From Marmoricola sp. (GTDB taxonomy: Bacteria; Actinomycetota; Actinomycetes; Propionibacteriales; Nocardioidaceae): DNA of 64,000 bases. The DNA lies in the NCBI GenBank assembly GCA_025964775.1, contig JAOPYE010000040.1, positions 1 through 64,000 of the forward strand. Direction: 5' to 3'. The notes below the pieces were generated by a model. It was not told the DNA's origin, made no database searches, and saw only the letters and a program-made list of their open reading frames with translations. The position numbers and the translations under genes are program-made. This document shows, piece after piece, positions 25,826 through 33,057 of the stretch. Position 1 is the first letter of the stretch; each line of letters begins with the position of its first letter.

Positions 25826-27904
25826 GTGACGCTTCCCGGCAGCGCCGACCGGCTGCTCGACGCGCTCGACCCGGAGCAGCGCGCAGTCGCCGAGGCCCTG
25901 CGAGGCCCGGTGCGGGTGCTCGCCGGAGCCGGGACGGGCAAGACCCGGGCCATCACCCACCGGATCGCGTACGGCGTGGCGACCGGCGTCTACAACCCCT
26001 CCGAGGTCCTCGCCGTCACGTTCACCACGCGCGCCGCCGGCGAGATGCGCACCCGGCTGCGCTCCCTGGGAGCGCCGGGTGTCCAGGCCCGTACGTTCCA
26101 CTCGGCGGCCCTGCGCCAGCTGCGGTACTTCTGGCCCCGGGTGTACGGCGGGGAACCGCCCGAGCTCACCGCCTCGAAGATCCCGGTCGTCGCCGCGGCC
26201 GCCCGCCGCAACCGTCTCGACGTCGACCAGACCCGGCTCCGCGACCTGGCCAGCGAGATCGAGTGGTCCAAGGTCACCAACGTCCGGCCCGACGACTACG
26301 TGAGGCTCGCGCCGCAGCACGGCCGCGAGGTCACCGGCGTCGATGCCGCCTCGGTCGCGCATGTGTTCTCGACGTACGAGGAGCTCAAGCGCGAGCAGGG
26401 CCGGATGGACATGGAGGACGTGCTGCTGATCGGAGCGGCCCTGCTGACCGAGGACGACCGGGTCGCGGCTCAGGTGCGCAGCCAGTACAAGTGGTTCGTC
26501 GTGGACGAGTTCCAGGACGTCAGCCCGATCCAGGCCGCCCTGCTCGACCTGTGGCTCGGCGGCCGCAACGAGATCTGCGTCGTCGGCGACCCGGCCCAGA
26601 CGATCTACTCGTTCGCCGGCGCGCGGGCGGCTTACCTGACCGAGTTCAGCCGAAAGTACGAGGCCGTCACCAGTGTCGAGCTGGTCCGTAACTACCGCTC
26701 GACGCCGCAGGTGATCGCCGCCGCAAACAGCCTGCTCGCGGGCACCGCGACCGGCTCGGTGCAGCTGCGCGCCCAGCAGCCCGCCGGCGAGGAGGTTCGC
26801 TGGTTCGAGGCTTCCGACGAGGTCGCCGAGGCCGCCGCGGTGGCCGACCGGATCGCCGAGCTGCGCGCCGCCGGGGTGCCGTTGCGGGAGATGGCCGTGC
26901 TCTTCCGGATCAACGCCCAGTCCGAGACGTTCGAGGAAGCACTCGCCTCGCGTTCCATCCCGTACGTCGTGCGCGGCGCCGCGCGCTTCTTCGAGCGTCC
27001 CGAGGTGCGCCAGGCGCTCGCCCTGCTCCGGGCCAGCCTGCGGGCGGGCGAGGCGGCCCGCGACGGCATGCTCGAGCAGATCCGCGCCGTACTCGGCGGG
27101 ATGGGCTGGAGCACCGAGGCGCCCACGGCCCGCGGTCAGGCCCGGGACCGGTGGGAGTCGCTGATGGCGCTCGTCTCCCAGGCCGAGGAGTACGCGACCA
27201 GCGAGCTCGCCCCGACCCTCGAAGGTTTCGTCGCCGAGCTGGACCGGCGCGCCTCCGAGCAGCACGCACCGGTGGCCGAGGGCGTCACCCTGGCCACCCT
27301 GCACACCGCCAAGGGCCTCGAGTGGGACGCAGTCTTCCTCGCCGGCATGCAGGAGGGCTCGATGCCGATCTCCTACGCCGACACCCCGGCGGCGGTCGAG
27401 GAGGAGCGTCGGCTGCTCTACGTCGGGGTCACCCGGGCGCGCAAGCACCTGATGCTGTCGTGGTCCCTGGCCCGCAACCCGGGGGGCCAGTCCCGCCGCA
27501 AGCCGTCGCGCTTCCTGGCCGGGCTGCGTCCGGAGTCGGCGACCGACCGGGCAGCAGCCACGACCAGCAGTTCGAGCCGCCGGCGCGCCAAGGCCTCCAT
27601 GTGCAAGCTGTGCCAGCGGCCGCTGGCGACCTCGCGCGAGCGCAACCGCGGGTTCTGCAGCGACTGCCCGATCCCGTACGACGAGGAGCTCTTCGAGTCG
27701 CTGAAGGCGTGGCGCCGCGTGCGGGCCGAGGACGAGAGCGTGCCGGCGTTCGTGGTCTTCTCCGACGCGACGCTGGAGGCACTCGCCGAGGTGCGGCCGA
27801 CCAACCGCCACGGCCTGCTGCGGATCAACGGGATCGGCGCGGCAAAACTCGAGAAATATGCCGATGACGTGCTCGACGTTCTCGCCGGAAAGAAATCCGG
27901 ATAA
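25826..27904 (+). CDS. uvrD2: ATP-dependent DNA helicase UvrD2
   Basis: A 692-aa superfamily 1A 3'-to-5' helicase. Seen: Walker A AGAGTGKTRA, TFTTRAAGEM, DExx VVDEFQDVSPIQ, GDPAQTIYSFAGA, LHTAKGLEWDAVFL and YVGVTRARKHL. UvrD2-specific features follow: a four-cysteine zinc module (CKLC ... CSDC) and a C-terminal HRDC domain (VFSDATLEALAEVRPTNRHGLLRINGIG). GTG 25826 fits AGAGGGTGA at a normal distance; GTG 25814, in frame, begins directly after AGAGG and is less likely. Mycobacterial UvrD2 is essential. The whiB7 promoter overlaps its stop codon. Confidence 0.94.
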   Translation: MTLPGSADRLLDALDPEQRAVAEALRGPVRVLAGAGTGKTRAITHRIAYGVATGVYNPSEVLAVTFTTRAAGEMRTRLRSLGAPGVQARTFHSAALRQLRYFWPRVYGGEPPELTASKIPVVAAAARRNRLDVDQTRLRDLASEIEWSKVTNVRPDDYVRLAPQHGREVTGVDAASVAHVFSTYEELKREQGRMDMEDVLLIGAALLTEDDRVAAQVRSQYKWFVVDEFQDVSPIQAALLDLWLGGRNEICVVGDPAQTIYSFAGARAAYLTEFSRKYEAVTSVELVRNYRSTPQVIAAANSLLAGTATGSVQLRAQQPAGEEVRWFEASDEVAEAAAVADRIAELRAAGVPLREMAVLFRINAQSETFEEALASRSIPYVVRGAARFFERPEVRQALALLRASLRAGEAARDGMLEQIRAVLGGMGWSTEAPTARGQARDRWESLMALVSQAEEYATSELAPTLEGFVAELDRRASEQHAPVAEGVTLATLHTAKGLEWDAVFLAGMQEGSMPISYADTPAAVEEERRLLYVGVTRARKHLMLSWSLARNPGGQSRRKPSRFLAGLRPESATDRAAATTSSSSRRRAKASMCKLCQRPLATSRERNRGFCSDCPIPYDEELFESLKAWRRVRAEDESVPAFVVFSDATLEALAEVRPTNRHGLLRINGIGAAKLEKYADDVLDVLAGKKSG

Positions 27905-27939
27905 ATGATTTGCGCCCCCTGTTAGCGCGGGCGTACCTT
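27900..27939 (+). promoter_or_regulatory. whiB7 promoter with AT-rich upstream block
   Basis: TTGCGC (27910-27915), an 18-nt spacer, then TACCTT (27934-27939). Just upstream of the -35 is GATAAATGATT, AT-rich and very unusual in this genome. Characterised WhiB7-controlled promoters have an AT-rich stretch beside the -35, bound by the WhiB7 AT-hook, so autoregulation is expected. It overlaps the end of uvrD2. Confidence 0.7.
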
Positions 27940-28012
27940 TTCCCCAGTCCCACTGCGCACTGACGGCCCCGACAAGGCCGGCGCCCAACGCCCCGAAGGA
28001 GGTGCACGACCC

Positions 28013-28213
28013 ATGAACATCAACCAGTCCTGGCTCAATGAAACCGTGACGCGGTCGACCTCCGTCGTGCGCGTCCACGGTTTTGGCATGGGTGACGTGT
28101 GCCCGATGGCTGCCGGTTACACCGCCAGCTCGTCGACGACGAAGCGTCACGCAGATGCCATCAAGGCCAACCCGGTTGCGGGCCGCCAGCCTTGGAGTCC
28201 ACCTGTCACATGA
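28013..28213 (+). CDS. whiB7 leader ORF (attenuator uORF), 66 codons
   Basis: ATG 28013 is preceded by a very strong AAGGAGGTG. The product (MNINQSWLNETVTRSTSVVR ..., ending WSPPVT) has no recognisable domain. Its position in the whiB7 5' leader, before an intrinsic terminator and with its final codons containing the 5' strand of an antiterminator, marks it as a regulatory leader ORF. In other actinobacteria translation of such ORFs senses ribosome-targeting antibiotics: smooth translation favours termination and stalling favours read-through to whiB7. The peptide itself may be non-functional. It ends with PP-V-T just before the stop; prolines slow ribosomes, which may matter. Confidence 0.8.
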   Translation: MNINQSWLNETVTRSTSVVRVHGFGMGDVCPMAAGYTASSSTTKRHADAIKANPVAGRQPWSPPVT

Positions 28214-28276
28214 GTTCACCACTCATCGACCGGCACCTCCAAGGCCGCGAATCCCAACCAAGGGATCCGCGGCCTT
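28189..28276 (+). promoter_or_regulatory. whiB7 attenuator: antiterminator/terminator pair
   Basis: Terminator: AAGGCCGCG (28241-28249) pairs with CGCGGCCTT (28268-28276), extended after one mismatch by ATCCC (28251-28255) with GGGAT (28262-28266), followed by a T-rich tail (28279-28285). Antiterminator: GCCTTGGAG (28189-28197) is perfectly complementary to CTCCAAGGC (28237-28245), which takes over the terminator's 5' arm. A small hairpin, ATGAGT (28210-28215) with ACTCAT (28221-28226), nests inside and contains the leader stop codon. A ribosome at that stop would cover 28189-28197 and let the terminator form. Confidence 0.8.
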
Positions 28277-28332
28277 CGTGTTTCTCAAACAGTTTCAACC
28301 AGCGATCGACACAGAGAAGAAGGAGGTGACAC

Positions 28333-28608
28333 ATGACCATCAGCGTTCTCGACCCCACGAGCTTCGATGAGGAGCTGCTGCCCTGCCGGGTGAACTCAGC
28401 AGAGCTGTTCTTCGCCGAATCACCCAGTGACGTGGAGCTCGCCAAGGCCTTGTGCCAGGGCTGTCCGGTTCGCACGGAGTGCCTCGCCGGCGCTCTCGAG
28501 CGCCGGGAGCCGTGGGGTGTCTGGGGAGGTGAGCTGTTCCAGTCCGGAGCAGTGATCCCCCGCAAGCGCCCACGCGGTCGCCCGCGCAAGAACCCCGTCG
28601 CAGCCTGA
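28333..28608 (+). CDS. whiB7: WhiB7 transcriptional activator
   Basis: A 91-aa WhiB-like Fe-S protein. Four cysteines (Cys18, then CQGC and EC around residues 41-50) ligate the 4Fe-4S cluster; EPWGVWGGEL is the sigma-factor-binding loop; the C-terminal RGRPRKNP is the AT-hook that distinguishes WhiB7. It binds the principal sigma factor region 4 and switches on intrinsic multidrug-resistance genes. ATG 28333 follows AGGAGGTGA. Expression is expected to be controlled by the leader ORF and terminator upstream and by autoactivation. Gene order uvrD2-whiB7-ABC1 kinase is as in mycobacteria. Confidence 0.95.
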   Translation: MTISVLDPTSFDEELLPCRVNSAELFFAESPSDVELAKALCQGCPVRTECLAGALERREPWGVWGGELFQSGAVIPRKRPRGRPRKNPVAA

Positions 28609-28690
28609 AGCCCAGGCCCGGCAACAGCCTGAGAGCCCCTCGACCACTGAACGGAATGACATGACCCAGACCTTCGAACGGAGCAACACG

Positions 28691-28855
28691 ATGAGCCTCA
28701 TCGCAACCGATCTGGCGCGCGAGCATATGAGCGCGCGCCTCGAGCAGGCGCAGAGTGCGCGTCGCGGGCACCAGCTCGCGGCCGCAAGGCGCCTCTCCCG
28801 CAAGGCTGAGCGCGCCGCTGCCCAGGCGCGTCTGGCTCTTGCCCGCGTGATCTGA
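28691..28855 (+). CDS. Small helical hypothetical protein downstream of whiB7
   Basis: About 54 aa from ATG 28691 (preceded by CGGAG at 7 nt): MSLIATDLAREHMSARLEQA, then an Arg- and Ala-rich helix ending ARLALARVI. An in-frame ATG at 28661 would add ten residues. There are no cysteines and no signal peptide. It looks like a basic amphipathic helix of unknown role. It sits 82 bp behind whiB7 with no terminator between, so it is probably co-transcribed with whiB7, and the 21-bp-stem terminator follows it. Confidence 0.55.
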   Translation: MSLIATDLAREHMSARLEQAQSARRGHQLAAARRLSRKAERAAAQARLALARVI

Positions 28856-28867
28856 GTAGTACGCACA

Positions 28868-28896
28868 TTTCGAGACGGTCGCTGCGCGACCTCCTC
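28868..28896. repeat. REP-like element, copy 1 (TTCGAGACGG...CTCCTC)
   Basis: TTTCGAGACGG, hairpin GGTCGC-TGC-GCGACC (28877-28891), CTCCTC. The layout is shared with the copy at 29,226. From memory, similar short elements are abundant in Nocardioides genomes. Confidence 0.6.
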
Positions 28897-28936
28897 CATG
28901 CAAGCACCTGACTTCTCGTCGATCGCGGGAAACAGC

Positions 28937-28994
28937 AAGGCCGGACCGACGGCGACACGTTTTTCACCGACACTGTCGCCGTCGGTCCGGCCTT
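28937..28994 (+). terminator. Very strong terminator hairpin, 21-bp perfect stem
   Basis: 28937-28957 is perfectly complementary to 28974-28994 with a 16-nt loop containing TTTTT. It ends the whiB7 operon. The loop's T-run makes classic tail placement unclear, so it may also block transcription from the opposite side. Confidence 0.75.
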
Positions 28995-29022
28995 CGTCAT
29001 GTCCTGGCCATTGTTGGGCGCG

Positions 29023-29028
29023 TACGGT
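29023..29028 (+). promoter_or_regulatory. -10 element, leaderless start of small zinc-ribbon gene
   Basis: TACGGT lies 6 nt before GTG 29035, which decides this start over ATG 28999. Confidence 0.45.
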
Positions 29029-29034
29029 GACCGG

Positions 29035-29208
29035 GTGGGAACGACCACCGTGACGTGCGCCTTCTGCGGGACGACTGCGCCCGCCGACCCTGCTCCGCTG
29101 ACCTGGACGTCGAGCACCGAACGCGGCCGGCTTCAGTGGTTCTGCGACACGTGCTCGCGCGAACACCTGCGTGCGATGGAGTCGAAGCTCGACTCCGAGT
29201 GGTGGTGA
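29035..29208 (+). CDS. Small zinc-ribbon protein
   Basis: A 57-aa protein with two CxxC pairs, CAFCGTT and CDTCSREHL, separated by about 26 residues: a classic zinc ribbon. The C-terminal helix ends ESKLDSEWW. I do not recognise a named family, but similar small proteins are common in actinobacteria. It has its own leaderless promoter. It is convergent with the ABC1-type kinase gene, with a REP-like repeat between. Confidence 0.7.
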   Translation: MGTTTVTCAFCGTTAPADPAPLTWTSSTERGRLQWFCDTCSREHLRAMESKLDSEWW

Positions 29209-29225
29209 GGGTCCTGGCTCGCGCC

Positions 29226-29256
29226 CTTCGAGACGGGCCTGACGGCCCTCCTCAGG
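29226..29256. repeat. REP-like element, copy 2
   Basis: CTTCGAGACGG, hairpin GGGCC-TGAC-GGCCC (29235-29248), CTCCTCAGG. It overlaps the stop codon and last codon of the ABC1-kinase gene and can act as its terminator. Confidence 0.6.
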
Positions 29257-30583
29257 AACCGAATCCTGGCAGTGACTCGGTGAGGATCTGCCGGAACGGC
29301 ACGGTCGCGCCGAGCTGGCTCAGGACTCCGACACCGCCGACCCAGGTGCGGTGGATCAGCAGGTACGACGGCGGCATGTTGAGCCTGGTCATCACCGAGA
29401 AGGCGTCGCCCTTCGGGTCGTTGACCCGCCGGAACTGCTCCTGCATCCAGGCTCGCGAGAACGTGAACTGCTCGACCTTCGCGGGCTCGACGAACGGTCC
29501 GAGGTAGGACTTGAGCTGCTCGGCGTCGACCCGGATCCGCTCGCGGATGAAGCCTTCCTCGCGGAACGCGTCAACCAGCGCGTCGTAGTCGTCGATGCAC
29601 GCGATCCGGATCAGCGACCCGAGTGCCCGCGGCAGGCCGCGCTCGGCGAGCCGGGCGACGGCGCCGAAGTCGAGAACTCCGAGTCGGTCAGGGCTGCCGT
29701 CGACTCCGGGGACCGTGCGGAAGTTCCCGGGGTGCGGATCGGCGTGCAGCATCCCGGTGCGCGCGGGGGAGCCGAAGATGAATCGCACGAACAGCTGGCC
29801 GTAATGGTCGCGCTCGGCCTGGCTGCCGTCACGGATGACCTGGGCGAGCGAGCCGCTGCTCTCCAACCAGTCGGTGACCAGGACCTGCTCGGTGCCGGCC
29901 ACGACGCCCGGCACCACGATCTCCGGGTCGTCGGCGTACTCGGCTGCGAACACGGTCTGGGCTTCGGCTTCGAGCCTGTAGTCGAGTTCCTCGGTCACGC
30001 GCTCCTCGAGCTCGGCGACCAGGGCCTTGACGTCGATGCCGGGAAAGACCGGTCCGATGCCACGGGCGATCCGGCCGAGCTGGCGCAGGTCGCTGCGCAT
30101 CGCGTCGGAGGCACCGGGGTACTGGACCTTGATCGCGACCTCGCGTCCGTCCGCCCAGCGTCCCCGGTGAACCTGGCCGATCGAGGCCGCAGCCGCGGGC
30201 ACGGGGTCGAGCTCGACGAGTCGGTCCTTCCAGTCGGCGCCCAGCTCGCGCGCCAGAATCTCGCGGACCGTGATCGTCGGCATCGGGGGAGCCGAGTCCT
30301 GCAGGCGGGTGAGTTCTTCGCGGTAGGGCCCGGCCATGTCCTCGGGCAGGGCGGCCTCGAAGATCGACATCGCCTGCCCGAGCTTCATCGCGCCGCCCTT
30401 GAGCTCGCCCAGGGTGCGGAACAGCTGCTCGGCCGTGCGTTGCTGAAGGTCGCTCATCACGGCGTCCGCGGGCGCCCCGCCCAGGCGCTTGCCCAGACCG
30501 ATGGCGCTGCGACCGGCGTACCCGAGCGGCAGGGCCGCGAGCCTGGCGGTCCTGGCCACGGCCTTGCGGGGAAGGTCGGTCAT
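29252..30583 (-). CDS. ABC1/AarF (UbiB-like) atypical kinase
   Basis: A 443-aa UbiB-family protein. Seen: the family-defining KxGQ motif in GGAMKLGQAMS, an Ala-rich loop replacing the glycine loop (AAAASIGQVHRG), lysine in VAIKVQYPG, HADPHPGNF (catalytic loop) and VLDFGAVA (metal-binding DFG). These proteins are ATPases/kinases linked to isoprenoid-lipid metabolism; in actinobacteria the partner is unknown. It overlaps the upstream TOMM-binding-like gene by 4 bp (ATGA), so the two act from one transcript. The same pair lies beside whiB7 in mycobacteria from memory. Confidence 0.92.
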   Translation of the reverse strand: MTDLPRKAVARTARLAALPLGYAGRSAIGLGKRLGGAPADAVMSDLQQRTAEQLFRTLGELKGGAMKLGQAMSIFEAALPEDMAGPYREELTRLQDSAPPMPTITVREILARELGADWKDRLVELDPVPAAAASIGQVHRGRWADGREVAIKVQYPGASDAMRSDLRQLGRIARGIGPVFPGIDVKALVAELEERVTEELDYRLEAEAQTVFAAEYADDPEIVVPGVVAGTEQVLVTDWLESSGSLAQVIRDGSQAERDHYGQLFVRFIFGSPARTGMLHADPHPGNFRTVPGVDGSPDRLGVLDFGAVARLAERGLPRALGSLIRIACIDDYDALVDAFREEGFIRERIRVDAEQLKSYLGPFVEPAKVEQFTFSRAWMQEQFRRVNDPKGDAFSVMTRLNMPPSYLLIHRTWVGGVGVLSQLGATVPFRQILTESLPGFGS

Positions 30584-31452
30584 GAACCCATTGTGTCCGA
30601 CGCCCGGGCACCCAGGTCGGTGGCCCAGGAGCAGCTGCAGTCGGGATGCCTGAGCCAGCGTGTCCGGCTGATCCGGGCGAGGTCTCCTCCGAGCTCGATC
30701 GTCGTCGACCAGCTCGCCGGACGGCGTCCTTCGGCGAGGGTCACCAGGTCACGCACGGCCCACCCCAGCGCGAGGGCGGCCAGCGCGGTGTCGCACGGCG
30801 CTGCGACACCGTCGTGTCGTACCGCTGCCAGGTGACGATCCAGCATCAGTGGGTAACGCGGGTTCGAGACGCTCCGGTGGCTGTCGAGGCAGCGCAGGCA
30901 AGCCGTGTGTCCCGGCACGACCAGCGGGCCCACGACCACACCGGCGCCGAGCGCGCGGACTGGCAGGTGGCTGATCCCGGCGTGCAGCCACCGGTCGGTG
31001 TCCTCGCGGTCGATCTCCCCGTGTCCCGGGAGCAGGACCGCACGGGGACCGACGTCGGGCGCGACGACCCTCAGGCCTGCGGCGTCCAGCAGCGGGACCG
31101 GGTCGATGCCCAGCGAGCCCGAGATCGCGATCGGGGCGGCCCGCCTGGCCCGGAGCCTGTGGTCCAGGAGCGCTGGGTCCTCGGCGGCGAGCGCCGCGAC
31201 GTCGCTGCCCCGGTAGCCGGGGGGCGACAGCAGGTCCGCGTCGACGAGCACAGGTGCCAGCAGCTTCAGGGCAGCGCGGCCCGGTGGATCGACGGGCGGA
31301 GCCTCGCCCCGGTCGATCGCTGCCAGGGCTCGGCGTACGGGCGCAGTGGCCGGCACCCTGAGCGCCGCCCCGGCGCCCGCGCCGATCTGGATCTCATCGG
31401 TGCCGCGGGCGATGGCGCGAAGGCCGGGAAGCAGTACGAGTCGTCGAGCCAT
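30580..31452 (-). CDS. TOMM-precursor-leader-binding-like protein (ThiF/E1-related)
   Basis: A 290-aa protein resembling proteins annotated as TOMM precursor leader peptide-binding (ocin-ThiF/cyclodehydratase N-terminal type). Seen: PVRALGAGVVVGPLVVPG, CLRCLDSHRS (a CxxC pair), and late CDTALAALALGWAVRDLVTLAEG and PDCSCSW, E1-like features with zinc-type cysteines but no clear ATP motif. No thiazole/oxazole precursor peptide or YcaO cyclase is visible nearby, so natural-product function is doubtful. Coupling to the ABC1 kinase suggests a shared housekeeping role. TAGCGT lies 8 nt before ATG 31452. Confidence 0.75.
   Translation of the reverse strand: MARRLVLLPGLRAIARGTDEIQIGAGAGAALRVPATAPVRRALAAIDRGEAPPVDPPGRAALKLLAPVLVDADLLSPPGYRGSDVAALAAEDPALLDHRLRARRAAPIAISGSLGIDPVPLLDAAGLRVVAPDVGPRAVLLPGHGEIDREDTDRWLHAGISHLPVRALGAGVVVGPLVVPGHTACLRCLDSHRSVSNPRYPLMLDRHLAAVRHDGVAAPCDTALAALALGWAVRDLVTLAEGRRPASWSTTIELGGDLARISRTRWLRHPDCSCSWATDLGARASDTMGS
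30590..30595 (-). promoter_or_regulatory. Possible internal -10 element for ABC1 kinase
   Basis: CACAAT on the minus strand, 6 nt before ATG 30583, inside the end of the upstream gene. It is weak but matches the CACAAT-N6-start arrangement at 51,427. Confidence 0.3.
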
Positions 31453-31460
31453 GCCGAGGG

Positions 31461-31466
31461 ACGCTA
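31461..31466 (-). promoter_or_regulatory. -10 element before TOMM-binding-like gene
   Basis: TAGCGT on the minus strand, 8 nt upstream of ATG 31452. Confidence 0.45.
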
Positions 31467-31520
31467 GGCACCGGGAGCGCGGGGCGCCAACGGCCCTCCA
31501 CAGCGCCCCGGGAACGGCAA

Positions 31521-31557
31521 ACGGCGGGCGCCCACCCGAAGGTGGAGCTCCCGCCGT
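31521..31557 (-). terminator. Terminator hairpin after DUF5679 gene
   Basis: ACGGCGGG (31521-31528) pairs with CCCGCCGT (31550-31557); an inner stem CCACC/GGTGG closes a CGAA loop. It lies 70 bp downstream of the minus-strand DUF5679 stop codon. Confidence 0.6.
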
Positions 31558-31626
31558 CTTGCTGAGTGTCCCGCCGGCCTCAGCCGCCAGGGTTCAGCAT
31601 TGCTTTCGGTGCCGTGAGGCGTTGCC

Positions 31627-31785
31627 TCAGGCGCGACCGAGGATGCGGTTCAGCTTGGTTCCGCACACGGGGCAGACGGCCTTGGCCATCTTGGTGCCCT
31701 TGTCGTTGACCTCGATGTGGCCTTCAGCCTCACGCTTTGCCTTGCACTTGACGCAGTAGAACTCGCCGCTCCAGCTCTCCGCCAT
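31627..31785 (-). CDS. DUF5679 zinc-ribbon protein
   Basis: A 52-aa protein: MAESWSGEFYCVKCKAKREA, then AVCPVCGTKLNRILGRA. Two CxxC pairs form a zinc ribbon; the sequence matches the small actinobacterial DUF5679 family of unknown function. ATG 31785 follows AAGGAGG at a normal distance. Divergent from the enoyl-CoA-hydratase-like gene. Confidence 0.9.
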   Translation of the reverse strand: MAESWSGEFYCVKCKAKREAEGHIEVNDKGTKMAKAVCPVCGTKLNRILGRA

Positions 31786-31989
31786 GACGGCCTCCTTGTT
31801 TCTGTTGCCTGGTCGTCGCGGCGGGAGTCTGGGGGAAGACCCGCCGGGGTCCGTTCAGGACCAATTCGACCCTAGACCACGCACGGCCCCAAACGGTGCA
31901 TCGGGGGGTCCCCCGTACGGGTGTGTCCCGGCGTGTCTTTTCGGCTGTGAGATGCCTCGCGCGCCCGGTTTCGGCCCGTTGGGCACCGG

Positions 31990-31995
31990 TAGCCT
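31990..31995 (+). promoter_or_regulatory. -10 element, leaderless start of enoyl-CoA hydratase gene
   Basis: TAGCCT lies 7 nt before ATG 32003. It rules out the long in-frame extension toward 31784. Confidence 0.5.
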
Positions 31996-32002
31996 CACGC
32001 GC

Positions 32003-32809
32003 ATGCCTGAAGAGTCTGCAGCCCTGACCGACCTCCGCCTGGAACGGCCAGCCCCTGGAGTGGCCCGCCTGGTGCTCGACAACCCGGCCCAGCGCAACGC
32101 GATGTCGGACGCGATGACCGCCTCCTGGGGCGTCGCCCTGGACGAGCTGGCGGCGGACCCGGACGTGCGGGTCGTCGTGGTCACCGGTGAGGGCAGCGCC
32201 TTCTGTTCGGGCGGCAATCCCGCCTGGATCGCGAGCGAGCCGGACGCCGAGGTCGACTACCTGCGCACCCGGATGATCGGGTTCTACCGCGCCTGGCTGG
32301 CGATCCGTCGCCTCGAGGTGCCGACGATCGCGGCGATCAACGGGCCGGCCGTCGGTGCGGGCCTGTGCCTCGCCCTCGCCTGCGACATCCGGTACGCCGC
32401 GGCGGGCGCGAAGCTCAGCGCGCCGTTCGTGAAGCTGGGCATGAACCCCGGGATGGCTGCCACCTACCTGCTGCCGAACGTGGTCGGCGAGGCGAACGCG
32501 CGCGAGCTGCTGCTGACCGGGCGCACCGTCGATGCCGACGAGGCGCGCACACTCGGGCTGGTCAGCCGGGTGTTCGCGCCCGAGACGTTCGCGGCTGAGG
32601 TGCAGGGGATCGCCGAGGGCATCGCCGCGACGGCACCGATCCCGAGCCGGTACACCAAGGTCGCCCTGCGCGACGGCGGCCACGCGGACTTCGAGCGCGC
32701 CGTGCAGTGGGAGGCGCTGGCCCAGCCGATCACGCTCGCGACCGCGGATCTCCAGGAGGGGGTCCGCGCGGCGAAGGAGAAGCGCCCCGCGAACTTCAAG
32801 GGACGGTGA
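32003..32809 (+). CDS. Enoyl-CoA hydratase/isomerase family protein
   Basis: A 268-aa crotonase-fold protein. Seen: RNAMSDAMTASW, VVTGEGSAFCSGGNPAWI (oxyanion hole) and INGPAVGAGLCLALACDIRYAA (second oxyanion hole and trimer helix). At the usual glutamate region it reads KLGMNPGMAATYLLPNVVG: the first catalytic-type acid position is not the standard E, so hydration or isomerisation of acyl-CoA cannot be specified. Monocistronic: leaderless promoter before it, long-stem terminator after it. Confidence 0.88.
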   Translation: MPEESAALTDLRLERPAPGVARLVLDNPAQRNAMSDAMTASWGVALDELAADPDVRVVVVTGEGSAFCSGGNPAWIASEPDAEVDYLRTRMIGFYRAWLAIRRLEVPTIAAINGPAVGAGLCLALACDIRYAAAGAKLSAPFVKLGMNPGMAATYLLPNVVGEANARELLLTGRTVDADEARTLGLVSRVFAPETFAAEVQGIAEGIAATAPIPSRYTKVALRDGGHADFERAVQWEALAQPITLATADLQEGVRAAKEKRPANFKGR

Positions 32810-32837
32810 CACACGTGCGGGCGGTCGAGCGTGGAGA

Positions 32838-32909
32838 AGGCCCCCGACCGGCGCCGCTGCGTGCTCGCCTTCCCCTTGCTCACACTCATCCGGACCCGGT
32901 CGGGGGCCT
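32838..32909 (+). terminator. Terminator, 14-bp stem with long loop
   Basis: AGGCCCCCGACCGG (32838-32851) pairs perfectly with CCGGTCGGGGGCCT (32896-32909), 44-nt loop, tail CTTCTGCG. It follows the enoyl-CoA hydratase gene. Confidence 0.6.
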
Positions 32910-32979
32910 CTTCTGCGCGTCACGCTAGGCGAGCGCCTACCGCCGGTCAATGCCGGAATCGGGCCGTTTGGCCACAGCC

Positions 32980-33032
32980 TGTGGATAACCCTGTGGATAG
33001 GGTGTGGACATCCACCCGTGTGCTGTGGATCA
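32980..33032. promoter_or_regulatory. Cluster of four DnaA-box-like sites
   Basis: TGTGGATAA (32980-32988, exact reverse complement of the TTATCCACA consensus), TGTGGATAG (32992-33000), TGTGGACAT (33003-33011) and TGTGGATCA (33024-33032). All are in one orientation, with starts 12, 11 and 21 bp apart, so they are helically phased. They sit directly upstream of the PHP/PolX-like gene. They may let DnaA regulate that gene or act as a DnaA-titration site. No dnaA or dnaN is near, so this is not oriC. Confidence 0.65.
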
Positions 33033-33057
33033 CGCCCGGATAGGGACAATGGGGCCT

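Noticed and set aside
25481-28222. 913-aa minus-strand frame through uvrD2
   Set aside because: Only its last 83 codons (mrx1) are real; the rest is antisense of uvrD2.
32980-33032. oriC
   Set aside because: DnaA boxes are present, but no dnaA, dnaN or AT-rich unwinding element is near; a regulatory or titration role fits better.
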